A stretch of 64,000 nt of DNA, from positions 124,001 through 188,000 of the forward strand of contig NZ_JBHLWM010000004.1 of assembly GCF_042432815.1 (NCBI RefSeq), given 5' to 3'. The notes below the pieces were generated by a model. The model was not told the origin of the DNA and did not search any database. It saw only the letters and a list, made by a program, of their open reading frames with translations. Below, in pieces: positions 16,945 to 25,148 of this stretch; the first letter of the stretch is position 1, and each line of letters starts with the position of its first letter. This DNA comes from Rhodopseudomonas telluris. Lineage in GTDB: Bacteria > Pseudomonadota > Alphaproteobacteria > Rhizobiales > Xanthobacteraceae. Position numbers and translations under genes: made by a program.

Positions 16945-17125
16945 ACGAATGACGGCAGGTCTCCTGGCTCGCGGGTGATATCTTCCGTCGCCTTCCCAGG
17001 GCCGAGGTCCCAGTGGCATTCCGACAGAAGTCGAACCGCTTACAGTTGCGGGAACAGCTGCGGCCTGAGAGCGTGAAGCTCCGCACCGCATTCCCTTTTC
17101 ATCCTCGTGAGAGGAACCGTCACAT
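16945..17125 (-). ncRNA. Cobalamin riboswitch
   Basis: The minus strand carries the conserved order of the B12 element: a 5' stem near 17100-17122, CCGCAGCTGTTCCCGCAACTG, the B12 box GCCACTG at about 17015-17021, and AGCCAGGAGACCTGCC near 16953-16968. It ends about 115 bases before the receptor start. The element normally shuts off expression when adenosylcobalamin or another cobalamin is bound. With its tail it accounts for most of the 437-base gap between btuB and the next gene. Confidence 0.93.
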
Positions 17126-17269
17126 TCAACTAGAAGTATCGGACGGCGTGGAGTCAATTCGCCGTTGGCGGTGGCCGGCCCGGTTGCTGCGCTCGCCGGT
17201 GGGATTGTCCGCGGCTGTTGCTTGCGAGTAACAATGCGGCTTGATCCAGCTCAACAAGGCGCGGTGACG

Positions 17270-17971
17270 ATGGCGGACTATGTGGTCGAATTCGGCAAGG
17301 ACGGTCGGCCTGTCGAATCCGATGGGCGGCTCGATGCCGCCGCGTTTCATCGCAATCAGCAGGCGATCCGCGATGTGCTCGCGCGCCTGCTGCACGGCGT
17401 CGCGGGCGACGTGTTGGAGGCCGGCAGCGGCACCGGCCAGCATGTGGTCGCCTTCGCGCGTCAACATCCCGAGATCGTCTGGTGGCCGAGCGACATCCAT
17501 CCGCAGCATCTGAGCAGCATCGCCGCATGGCGCGCGCACTCCGGGCTCGCCAATATCCGGGAGCCGCGGCGGATCGATCTGTCCGATCCGGCATGGCCCG
17601 CCGGGATGGTGAGCGACGGCGATCCCGCCTCGCTCGCCGCGACGTTCAGCGCCAATGTGGTGCACATCGCACCGTGGCCGGTGGCGCAGGGGCTGTTCGC
17701 CGGCGCGGCCCGGCTGTTGCGGCCGGACGGCCAACTCATCCTCTACGGCCCGTTCAAGCAGGACGGCCAGCACACCGCGCCGAGCAATGCGGCGTTCGAC
17801 GCCAGCCTGCGCGCCGCCAATCCCGATTGGGGCGTGCGCGATGTCGGCGAGCTGGAGCAGCTCGGCGCGGAGCACGGCCTGCGCCTGACCGAGATCATCG
17901 CGATGCCGGCCAACAATCTCATCCTGGGCTTCGCCCGCAGCGGCGAAAGCGGAAGGCCGCGCATAGGTTAG
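17270..17971 (+). CDS. DUF938 family protein, SAM methyltransferase-like
   Basis: The 233-residue product begins MADYVVEFGKDGRPVESDG and has a Rossmann-type methyltransferase core: motif I VLEAGSGTGQHVVAFA, an acidic residue after the second strand (WWPSDIHP), and FSANVVHIAPWPVAQGLFAGA followed by LLRPDGQLILYGPFK. This matches DUF938, conserved proteins with SAM-binding features and no established substrate. I chose the ATG at 17270 with AAGG upstream; an in-frame ATG at 17234 is possible. The promoter must lie in the gap shared with the riboswitch. Confidence 0.85.
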   Translation: MADYVVEFGKDGRPVESDGRLDAAAFHRNQQAIRDVLARLLHGVAGDVLEAGSGTGQHVVAFARQHPEIVWWPSDIHPQHLSSIAAWRAHSGLANIREPRRIDLSDPAWPAGMVSDGDPASLAATFSANVVHIAPWPVAQGLFAGAARLLRPDGQLILYGPFKQDGQHTAPSNAAFDASLRAANPDWGVRDVGELEQLGAEHGLRLTEIIAMPANNLILGFARSGESGRPRIG

Positions 17972-18070
17972 CCGCGCCTGCGGCAGTTGATCGCAGACCG
18001 TCGCCGCCTATGATGCCGGCCGATTCCACGGCCCGGCGATGCACCGGCCGGATGAAGGGCGAAACACCCG

Positions 18071-19318
18071 ATGGTTGACGCGACCGCGACCTGCGAGATT
18101 TCCGACGACGCGCGGGCGCGCTCCAACGTCTGGCGGCTCGCCGCCGCGCAGGCGCTGACCGGCGCCAATGCGGCGGTGATCTTCGCCACCGGTGCGATCA
18201 TCGGCGCGCAGCTGGCGCCGAGCGTCGCGCTCGCCACCGTGCCGATCTCGATGTACGTGGTCGGCCTCGCGGCCGGCACGCTGCCGACCGGCGCGATCGC
18301 GCGCCGCTATGGCCGCCGCGCCTCGTTCATGATCGGCGCCGGCTGCGGCGCGGCTGCCGGTGCGCTCGGTGCGCTGGCCATTCTGTACGGCTCGTTCGCG
18401 CTGTTCTGCGTCGCGACCTTCCTCGGCGGGCTGTATGGCGCGGTGGCGCAATCCTATCGGTTCGCCGCCGCCGATGGCGCCAGCGCCGACTATCGCCCGA
18501 AGGCGGTGTCGTGGGTGATGGCCGGCGGCGTGTTCGCCGGCGTACTCGGTCCGCAGCTGGTGCAGTGGACCATGGAGATCTGGCAGCCTTATCTGTTCGC
18601 CTTCAGCTACGTGGTGCAGGCCGCGGTGGCGCTGATCGCCATGGCGGTGCTGTGGAGCGTCGATGCGCCGAAGCCGCAGCCGGCCGATCTCGCCGGCGGC
18701 CGGCCGCTGCTACAGATCGTGCGGCAGCCGCGCTTCATCGCCGCGGCGCTGTGCGGCGTCATCGCCTATCCGATGATGAATCTGGTGATGACCTCGGCGC
18801 CGCTGGCAATGCAGATGTGCGGCTTGCCGGTCAGCGATTCGAACTTCGGCCTGCAATGGCACATCGTGGCGATGTACGCGCCGAGTTTCGTCACCGGCTC
18901 GCTGATCGCCAGGTTCGGCGCGCCGCGCGTGGTCGCGCTGGGGCTGGTGCTGGAAGCGGCGGGCGCCTCGATCGGCATCATGGGCATCTCCGCCCCGCAT
19001 TTCTGGGCGACCCTGTTCGTCATCGGCGTCGGCTGGAACTTCGCCTTCGTCGGCGCCTCCGCGCTGGTGCTGGAGACGCATCAGCCGAGCGAGAAGAACA
19101 AGGTGCAGGCGTTCAACGATTTCCTGGTGTTCGGCATGATGGCGCTGGGCTCGTTCTCGTCGGGGCAACTGCTGGCGAACTATGGCTGGACCACCGTCAA
19201 TCTCACGGTGTTCCCGCCGGTGCTGCTCGGCCTCATCGTGCTGGCAATCAGCGGCTGGGCGAAATCGCGCAAGCCAATCGCCGCGCAAGCCGTCGAACTC
19301 GCCGACCGGGGCGTCTGA
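18071..19318 (+). CDS. MFS transporter
   Basis: The 415-residue protein has 12 predicted membrane segments and the usual loop 2-3 signature (TGAIARRYGRRASFMIGAGCG). The second half shows SLIARFGAPRVVALGL, the internal repeat of that motif. It resembles proton-driven exporters of the YajR/multidrug type in general pattern only. It is followed 84 bases later by a second MFS gene on the same strand, so the two may be co-transcribed. The substrate is unknown. Confidence 0.88.
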   Translation: MVDATATCEISDDARARSNVWRLAAAQALTGANAAVIFATGAIIGAQLAPSVALATVPISMYVVGLAAGTLPTGAIARRYGRRASFMIGAGCGAAAGALGALAILYGSFALFCVATFLGGLYGAVAQSYRFAAADGASADYRPKAVSWVMAGGVFAGVLGPQLVQWTMEIWQPYLFAFSYVVQAAVALIAMAVLWSVDAPKPQPADLAGGRPLLQIVRQPRFIAAALCGVIAYPMMNLVMTSAPLAMQMCGLPVSDSNFGLQWHIVAMYAPSFVTGSLIARFGAPRVVALGLVLEAAGASIGIMGISAPHFWATLFVIGVGWNFAFVGASALVLETHQPSEKNKVQAFNDFLVFGMMALGSFSSGQLLANYGWTTVNLTVFPPVLLGLIVLAISGWAKSRKPIAAQAVELADRGV

Positions 19319-19402
19319 CTGCGACAACTAAACGACCCGGCCGCAAAGCGCCGGCGAGGGGGAAACGATGGCGCGCTGCGCGATGTTGGCTGATCGCCCG
19401 CG

Positions 19403-20614
19403 ATGACCGGATCGATCCCCGACGAGACCTCGATCCGCTATGAGGGCTGGCGCATCGTCGCGGTGTGTTTCGCGGTCGCGACCTTCAGCTGGGCCCTCGG
19501 CTTCTACGGCCAGTCGGTGTATCTCGCCGAGCTGCAGCGCCTGCACGGCTGGCCGGCGTCGCTGATCTCGACCGCGACGACGTTCTTCTATCTCGGCGGT
19601 GCGCTGCTGGTCGCCTTCGTGGGCGACGCGATCCGCCGCGTCGGACCGAAGACCTGCCTGCTCGGCGGTCTCGCGGCGACCGCGCTCGGCACCGCGCTGC
19701 TCGGTCGTATCGATGCGCCCTGGCAGCTCTACGGCATCTACGTGCTGCTGGCGATCGGCTGGGCCGGCACCAGCCTCGGCGCGATCACCAGCACGCTCGG
19801 GCTGTGGTTCGACAAGCGCCGCGGCATGGCGATCAGCCTGGCGCTGAACGGCGCCAGCTTCGGCGGCATCGCCGGCGTGCCATTGCTGGTGCTGGCGATC
19901 GGCCATCTCGGTTTCGCCGGCGCGACGCTGGCGGCGGCGCTGGCGTCGCTGCTGCTGATCGCACCGCTGGTGATGGTGTTCGTCGGACGTCCGCCATTGC
20001 ATCATGCGAGCCACGCAGGAGCGGGCGCCGTGCAGGCGCTGTCGTCGGGTGCGATCCGGCGCCACGCGCTGCGTGACACCAACTTCCTGATCGTCACCAT
20101 CGCGTTCGCGCTGGTGCTGTTCGCGCAGGTGGGCTTCATCGTTCACGTCATCGCGTATCTGGATCCGCTGATCGGCCGCGAGCGCGCCGCCGCCGCGGTG
20201 TCGCTGCTGACCATAATGGCGGTGGTCGGCCGCGTCCTGATGTCGGCGGTGATCGACCGCATCGACCAGCGGCTCGCCTCCGCGCTGTCCTTCGCCAGCC
20301 AGGCTGTGGCGCTGACGATCCTGTTGCTGATACGCGAGCCCGCCTTGATGCTGGCTGCCTGCGCGCTGTTCGGCTTCTCGGTCGGCAATCTGATCACGCT
20401 GCCGGCGCTGATCGTGCAGCGCGAATTCACGCCCGGCTCGTTCGGCGTCCTGGTCAGCCTCAACACCGCCATCAACCAGGTCACCTACGCGTTCGGCCCG
20501 GGCGTGGTCGGCCTGCTCCGCGATCTGTCTGGCAGCTACACGCTGCCATTCGCCGTCTGCATCCTGCTGGAGCTGATCGCCGCGGCGCTGATTTTGGTGC
20601 GAGAACGGAAGTAA
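19403..20614 (+). CDS. MFS transporter, monocarboxylate/OFA-like
   Basis: The 403-residue protein has 12 predicted segments. The first helix pattern (WRIVAVCFAVATFSWALGFYGQSVYLAELQ) and the stretch TSTLGLWFDKRRGMAISLALNGASFGG are typical of the monocarboxylate/oxalate:formate group (compare WF.+RG.A.G....G...G). Substrates in that group are small organic acids. It shares only modest similarity with the MFS protein just upstream, so this is not a recent duplication. Confidence 0.88.
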   Translation: MTGSIPDETSIRYEGWRIVAVCFAVATFSWALGFYGQSVYLAELQRLHGWPASLISTATTFFYLGGALLVAFVGDAIRRVGPKTCLLGGLAATALGTALLGRIDAPWQLYGIYVLLAIGWAGTSLGAITSTLGLWFDKRRGMAISLALNGASFGGIAGVPLLVLAIGHLGFAGATLAAALASLLLIAPLVMVFVGRPPLHHASHAGAGAVQALSSGAIRRHALRDTNFLIVTIAFALVLFAQVGFIVHVIAYLDPLIGRERAAAAVSLLTIMAVVGRVLMSAVIDRIDQRLASALSFASQAVALTILLLIREPALMLAACALFGFSVGNLITLPALIVQREFTPGSFGVLVSLNTAINQVTYAFGPGVVGLLRDLSGSYTLPFAVCILLELIAAALILVRERK

Positions 20615-20626
20615 CGACTTCTCCCC

Positions 20627-20774
20627 GTCATTCCGGGCGCTCACGCAGTGAGCGAGCCCGGAATCCATACCCCCTGGACTCGCGGTTAAGCACGCCGGGG
20701 AGACGCCGCATGTTTCACCACGTGCCGCAGGGGTTATGGATTCCGGGTTCGCGCTGCGCGCGCCCCGGAATGAC
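20627..20774. repeat. Palindromic intergenic repeat, family A
   Basis: GTCATTCCGGGCGCTC and GCGCCCCGGAATGAC form outer arms; GGAATCCATACCCCCTG and CAGGGGTTATGGATTCC form inner arms. Copies: 23413-23514, 24813-24957, 39196-39297 and a half copy at 42831-42874. It lies between two convergent genes and could act as a bidirectional terminator. Confidence 0.85.
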
Positions 20775-20790
20775 TTGGGGAGGGGTGGTG

Positions 20791-21285
20791 CTAGGCTTCG
20801 CGTGAGCGAAGTAAGTCCTCGATGTCCAGCCGCCGCGTGAACATCGCCAGTTTGCCGTCGGCCGTCTTCGGCCACTCCGCCTCTGGCCGGTCGCGATACA
20901 GTTCGACGCCGTTCTGGTCGGGGTCGCGCAGATACAGCGCCTCGCTGACGCCGTGGTCGCTGGCGCCGTCGAGCGCGATGCCGGCGGTCAGCACGCGGTG
21001 CAGCGCATCGGCCAGCGCCGCGCGGGTCGGATACAGGATCGCGGTGTGAAACAGCCCGGTCGTGCCGGGCGGCGGCGGGCTGCCGCCTTTGCTCTCCCAG
21101 GTGTTGAGGCCGATGTGATGGTGATAGCCGCCGGCCGAGATGAACGCCGCCTGATCGCCCATCCGCTGCATCAGCTGAAAGCCGAGCACGCCGCAATAGA
21201 ACCCGAGCGCACGCTCGAGATCGGCGACCTTGAGATGGACGTGGCCGATTCGTGTGCCGGTCGGAATGGGAGAGGCTTCCGTCAT
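20791..21285 (-). CDS. VOC (glyoxalase/dioxygenase) superfamily protein
   Basis: The 164-residue protein has one vicinal-oxygen-chelate module: IGHVHLKVADLERALGFYCGVLGF at the N-terminus, GGYHHHIGLNTWESKGG in the middle and YLRDPDQNGVELYRDRP at the end. The candidate metal ligands are His in IGHVHL and Glu in GVELY. It resembles the extradiol-dioxygenase half-module CatE-type proteins, which usually have two modules, so catalysis on catechols is not assured. It lies next to a carboxymuconolactone decarboxylase-family gene on the same strand; the repeat between them suggests separate transcripts. Confidence 0.85.
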   Translation of the reverse strand: MTEASPIPTGTRIGHVHLKVADLERALGFYCGVLGFQLMQRMGDQAAFISAGGYHHHIGLNTWESKGGSPPPPGTTGLFHTAILYPTRAALADALHRVLTAGIALDGASDHGVSEALYLRDPDQNGVELYRDRPEAEWPKTADGKLAMFTRRLDIEDLLRSREA

Positions 21286-21307
21286 GTTGGTCCTCCATCA
21301 AGTCTGC

Positions 21308-21445
21308 GTGCCCCGGACGCTGCGCAGCCGCCGCTTCAGCGGCGTGGTGCGCTGCAGATCCGGGGCCCCGGTGCTATGCAACTCAGTAAACCGGGGTCCC
21401 GGATCTGCGAAGCGGCACTGCGTGCCGCATCGCGTCCGGGACACG
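21308..21445. repeat. Palindromic intergenic repeat, family F
   Basis: GTGCCCCGGACGCTGCGCAG pairs roughly with GCGTCCGGGACAC, and GCAGATCCGGGGCCCCGG with CCGGGGTCCCGGATCTGC. Only one copy is present in this window. Confidence 0.7.
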
Positions 21446-21447
21446 GA

Positions 21448-21993
21448 TTAGGTCAGCTCCGGCACCTCGCCATCCGGCAGCGGAAACTCGTAGGTGTTCA
21501 GTGTCATCGATACCATCGTGTAGTAGCCGCACAGGCCGATCACTTCGACCAGGCCGCGCTCGCCGAGCACTCGCATCGCCTCGTCGTAGAGCGGCTTCGG
21601 CAGGCCCTTGGCCTCGTGCAGCGCGCGGGCGACGTCGTAGATCACCTGCTGCTTCGGCTCGCTGATGGCCGGGGTCCGGCGATCGCGGATCGCCTCGATG
21701 ATGGCCGGATCGAGTCCGCCGTCGAGCGCCATCTTCTTGTGCGCGTACCATTCGAACTGCGCGGTCCAGTGCCGCGCCGTCACCAGGATGGCGAGTTCGG
21801 ACTCCGCCGCGGTGAGCGAGGTGTCGTAGCGCAGGAAGGCGCCGAGCCGTGTCGCGTGCCGCGCCATCTCCGGACTCGCCAGCCACGCCATCATCGGCGG
21901 CGGCGGGGTGCCGCGCTTGCTGGCGATCGACTCTTTATAGATGGCGCGCTGATCGTCGCTCATCTCGGCCGGCGTGGGCAGCTTCAGGCGCAT
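21448..21993 (-). CDS. Carboxymuconolactone decarboxylase family protein
   Basis: The 181-residue all-helical protein matches the CMD/AhpD-like family: SLTAAESELAILVTARHWTAQFEWYAHKKMALDGGLDPAIIEAI. The CxxC pair of true AhpD peroxidases is missing (the segment reads TAQFEWYAH), so thiol-peroxidase activity is unlikely and the protein belongs with the decarboxylase-like or unassigned members. I chose the ATG at 21993 (MRLKLPTPAEMSDDQ); AAGGAAA precedes it. The role is unknown, though it lies beside the acyl-CoA dehydrogenase pair. Confidence 0.85.
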   Translation of the reverse strand: MRLKLPTPAEMSDDQRAIYKESIASKRGTPPPPMMAWLASPEMARHATRLGAFLRYDTSLTAAESELAILVTARHWTAQFEWYAHKKMALDGGLDPAIIEAIRDRRTPAISEPKQQVIYDVARALHEAKGLPKPLYDEAMRVLGERGLVEVIGLCGYYTMVSMTLNTYEFPLPDGEVPELT

Positions 21994-22205
21994 GGCGTTT
22001 CCTTCGTGGTGAGGCGACGCATAGCCCAGCGCGCCGCGTTGAATTTCGGGATGCGAAACGTGACGGGTTTGCGGGCGAAACGCCAGAGCGCGCGGCGCAT
22101 GGCGCTGCGCAACACGGATATTGAATTTCGCCCGGCGACCGCTAAGGTCCGGCCCAATCAAATGCAACGCGGGCGTCAAGTCCGCCCCGGTGGATGGGAG
22201 CCCCG

Positions 22206-23399
22206 ATGACCGACACCTCCGATCTCGAACAATTCCGCAGCGAAACCCGCGCCTGGCTCGAGGCCAATTGCCCGCCGGAAATGCGCAAGCCGATGCAGGG
22301 CGACGAGGACAATTTCTGGGGCGGCCGCAACGCCAAATTCGCTTCGGACGCGCAGAAGGTCTGGTTCGAGCGGATGCGCGACAAGGGCTGGACCGTGCCG
22401 GACTGGCCGACCCAGTACGGTGGCGGCGGGCTTGACGGCGCGCGCCACAAGATCCTGCGCGAGGAAATGGCTGCGATCGGCGCGCGGCCGCCGCTCTCGA
22501 GCTTCGGCATCTGGATGCTCGGGCCGGCGCTGTTGAAGTACGGCAACGAGGCGCAGAAGGCCGAGCATCTGCCCAAGATTGCGCGCGGCGAAATCCGCTG
22601 GTGCCAGGGCTATTCCGAGCCGAACGCCGGCTCGGACCTCGCCTCGCTGCAGACCCGCGCGGTGCCGGACGGCGACGACTTCATCATCAACGGCTCGAAG
22701 ATCTGGACCTCCTACGCCAACTACGCGGACTGGATCTTCTGCCTGGTGCGCACCGACGCGTCGGCCAAGAAGCACGACGGCATCAGCTTCATCCTGTTCG
22801 ACATGACGTCGAAGGGCGTGACCACCAAGCCGATCCTGCTGATCTCCGGCAAGTCGCCGTTCTGCGAGACCTTCTTCGACAACGTCCGGGTGCCGCAGTC
22901 GCATGTCGTCGGCACCATCAACCGCGGCTGGGACGTCGCGAAGTATCTGCTGCAGCACGAGCGCGCGATGATCTCCGGGATGGGTGGCCGCGACGGCGGC
23001 CGGCCGCTCGGCCAGGTCGCGGCGTCCTCGCTCGGCATCGATGACCAGGGCAAGCTCGACGATCCGGTGCTGCGCGGCCAGATCGCGACGTTCGACGTCG
23101 ATGAGGCGGCGCTGGCCTGCGCGGCTGAGCGTGCGGTCGATCTGGCGAAAGCTGGGCAACTGCATCCGGCGTTCTCCTCGGCCATGAAGTACTACGGCAC
23201 CGAGCTGAACAAGCGCCGCCACGAGATCCTGATGTCGGCCGGCGGCATCGACGCGCTGGAATGGGAGAGCGAGCGCTCGCACGACGGCGCCCGCGCCCGC
23301 GCCTGGCTGCGCACCAAGGCCAACTCGATCGAAGGCGGCACCAGCGAAGTCATGCTCGGCATCGTCGCCAAGCGCATCCTGGATCTGCCGGGGGCGTAG
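22206..23399 (+). CDS. Acyl-CoA dehydrogenase, large subunit of a pair (PimC-like)
   Basis: The 397-residue flavoenzyme has the acyl-CoA dehydrogenase pattern: WPTQYGGGGLDGAR, the FAD-binding WCQGYSEPNAGSDLASL, IINGSKIWTSYANYADW and a C-terminal IEGGTSEVMLGIVAKRIL. It oxidises an acyl-CoA to the 2-enoyl-CoA and passes electrons to ETF. It is followed by a second, divergent family member of 379 residues. That size pair and order resemble pimeloyl-CoA dehydrogenase PimC/PimD of R. palustris, but pimF, pimA and pimB are absent here. The ATG at 22206 has GGGAG at the right distance; an ATG at 22194 does not. Confidence 0.9.
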   Translation: MTDTSDLEQFRSETRAWLEANCPPEMRKPMQGDEDNFWGGRNAKFASDAQKVWFERMRDKGWTVPDWPTQYGGGGLDGARHKILREEMAAIGARPPLSSFGIWMLGPALLKYGNEAQKAEHLPKIARGEIRWCQGYSEPNAGSDLASLQTRAVPDGDDFIINGSKIWTSYANYADWIFCLVRTDASAKKHDGISFILFDMTSKGVTTKPILLISGKSPFCETFFDNVRVPQSHVVGTINRGWDVAKYLLQHERAMISGMGGRDGGRPLGQVAASSLGIDDQGKLDDPVLRGQIATFDVDEAALACAAERAVDLAKAGQLHPAFSSAMKYYGTELNKRRHEILMSAGGIDALEWESERSHDGARARAWLRTKANSIEGGTSEVMLGIVAKRILDLPGA

Positions 23400-23412
23400 C
23401 ACCGCCCCTCCA

Positions 23413-23514
23413 CGTCATTCCGGGGCGCGCGCAGCGCGAACCCGGAATCCATAACCACCGCCAGGGGATATGGATTCCGGGCCTGCGCCCCAAGGGGCGC
23501 ATCCCGGAATGACG
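23413..23514. repeat. Palindromic intergenic repeat, family A
   Basis: GTCATTCCGGGGCGCGCG...CGCATCCCGGAATGACG outer arms, with GGAATCCATAACC and GGATATGGATTCC inside. It sits between the two acyl-CoA dehydrogenase genes, inside what is probably one transcript. Confidence 0.85.
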
Positions 23515-23559
23515 AACTCAAATTCCCGTCGCAACCGAATTCAATTTGGATTTCATCCC

Positions 23560-24699
23560 ATGGCTCTCGTCCTCACCGAAGAACAAACCATGCTGCGCGA
23601 CTCGGCGCGCGGGCTGATCGGCGACAAGGCGCCGGTCGCGCACTTCCGCAAGCTGCGCGACGAGCGCGACGCCACCGGCTTCTCCCGCGATCTGTGGAAG
23701 AGCTTTGCCGAAATGGGCCTCGCCGGCCTGCTGGTGCCGGAACAGTTCGGCGGCTCGGGCCTCGGCTGCGTCGAGGCCGGCGTGGTGATGGAGGAGATCG
23801 GCCGCAATCTGACGCCGTCGCCGTTCCTGTCAACCGCCGTGCTGGCGGCCTCGGCGCTGGCGCGTGGCGGCTCGGATGCGCAGAAGAAGACCTATCTGCC
23901 GAAGATCGCCGACGGCTCGCTGATCGCCGCGCTGGCGGTCGATGAAGGCGCCAAGCACCGGCCGTCGCGCATCGCGATGACGGCGACGCGCGCCGGCAAC
24001 GGTTTCAAGCTGAAGGGCGACAAGGCGCTGGTGGTCGACGGCCATGTCGCCGATTTGCTGATCGTCGCGGCGCGCAGCAGCGGCCAGCCCGGTGATGCCG
24101 ACGGCCTGACGCTGTTCCTGGTCGATCCCAAGGCCAAGGGCGTGGCGGTTGAGCGCACCGTGATGGTCGATGCGCACAACGCGGCGCGGATCAGCTTCGA
24201 CAATGTCGAGGTGAATGCCGACAGCGTGCTCGGTGAGGTCGATCGCGGCGGTGCGCTGCTCGAGACGGTGCTGAATGTCGGCCGTGCCGCGGCAGCGGCC
24301 GAGATGCTCGGCGTCGCCGACGAGGCGTTCGGCCGCACGGTGAGCTATCTCAAGGAGCGCAAGCAATTCGGCAAGCTGATCGGCGAATTCCAGGCGCTGC
24401 AGCACCGCGCCGCGCATCTCTACACCGAGATCGAGATCCTGCGCGCCGCCGTGCTCAAGGCGCTGCAGGCCGTCGACGCTGACCCGGCGCAGGCCCGCGT
24501 CGCGGTGGCGGTGGCCAAGGCGAAGGCCGGTACGGTCACTACGCTCGCGGTGCAGGAAGGCGTGCAGATGCACGGCGGCATGGGCATGACCGATCAGTTC
24601 GACATCGGCCTGTTCATGAAGCGCGCCCGCGTGCTGCAGGAACTACTCGGCGACGCCAACTACCACGCCGAAGCGCTGGCGGAGTGGAAGAAGTATTGA
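23560..24699 (+). CDS. Acyl-CoA dehydrogenase, small subunit of a pair (PimD-like)
   Basis: The 379-residue protein starts MALVLTEEQTMLRDSARGLI and shows the dehydrogenase fold, with FGGSGLGCVEAGVVMEEIGR, an expected active-site stretch AALAVDEGAKHRP, YLKERKQFGKLIGEFQALQH and VQMHGGMGMTDQFDIGLFMKRA. The FAD-binding loop diverges from the usual (Y/C)xxTEPxAGSD pattern, as in the smaller partner of heteromeric acyl-CoA dehydrogenases. It probably forms a complex with the product of the gene before it. The 160-base gap between them is filled by a repeat, so coupling is transcriptional at most. Confidence 0.88.
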   Translation: MALVLTEEQTMLRDSARGLIGDKAPVAHFRKLRDERDATGFSRDLWKSFAEMGLAGLLVPEQFGGSGLGCVEAGVVMEEIGRNLTPSPFLSTAVLAASALARGGSDAQKKTYLPKIADGSLIAALAVDEGAKHRPSRIAMTATRAGNGFKLKGDKALVVDGHVADLLIVAARSSGQPGDADGLTLFLVDPKAKGVAVERTVMVDAHNAARISFDNVEVNADSVLGEVDRGGALLETVLNVGRAAAAAEMLGVADEAFGRTVSYLKERKQFGKLIGEFQALQHRAAHLYTEIEILRAAVLKALQAVDADPAQARVAVAVAKAKAGTVTTLAVQEGVQMHGGMGMTDQFDIGLFMKRARVLQELLGDANYHAEALAEWKKY

Positions 24700-24723
24700 G
24701 CGCTCTGTCGTCTTGAAACCTCT

Positions 24724-24795
24724 GTAGCCCGCATGCAGCGCAGCGGAATGCGGGGCAGCGCTTCCCCGGATTACGCTTCGCTCCATCCGGGCTAC
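24724..24795. repeat. Palindromic intergenic repeat, family G
   Basis: GTAGCCCGCATGCAGCGCAG ends in CTTCGCTCCATCCGGGCTAC, with GCGGGGCAGCGCTTCCCCGG inside. This type is widespread in alphaproteobacterial intergenic DNA. Confidence 0.65.
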
Positions 24796-24812
24796 GGAAG
24801 ACCATCACTCTC

Positions 24813-24957
24813 CGTCATTCCGGGATGCGCTGCGCAGCGGTGCAGGCCCGGAATCCATAACCCCTGAGGTCTCGGTTCAGCACCGGCGATGCCGCGTCCG
24901 ATCGCTGGTACAGGGGTTATGGATTCCGGGTTCGCGCTCCGCGCGCCCCGGAATGAC
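24813..24957. repeat. Palindromic intergenic repeat, family A
   Basis: A nearly complete copy with both inner arms (GGAATCCATAACCCCTG and CAGGGGTTATGGATTCC). With the family G and family E elements it fills the 449-base gap 24700-25148, in which I see no gene. Confidence 0.85.
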
Positions 24958-25002
24958 AAACGAGAGGGTATTTTAGAGCGGAGGCGTATCACCCCTACAA
25001 AC

Positions 25003-25102
25003 CGTCATCCCCGCGAAAGCGGGGATCCAGCATCCCAGAGTGTTCGTTGCTGATCGCAAGCGCTCTGGAATACTGGGTCGCCCGCTTTCGCGGGCGATGA
25101 CG
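25003..25102. repeat. Palindromic intergenic repeat, family E
   Basis: CGTCATCCCCGCGAAAGCGG pairs with CCCGCTTTCGCGGGCGATGACG, with CCAGCATCCCAGAG and CTCTGGAATACTGG inside. Confidence 0.8.
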
Positions 25103-25148
25103 TGGGCGTGTGCGGAAGCGCGGACGAGACGGACGAACGCCCGCCCCC

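Noticed and set aside
19328..21301. 657-codon minus-strand frame spanning an MFS gene and a repeat
   Set aside because: It runs through the antisense of one gene, a repeat and the wrong frame of another, with no protein-like segments.
22206..24699. Naming the dehydrogenase pair pimC and pimD
   Set aside because: Sizes and order fit, but the rest of the pim operon is absent and other heteromeric acyl-CoA dehydrogenases look alike. Only the resemblance is reported.
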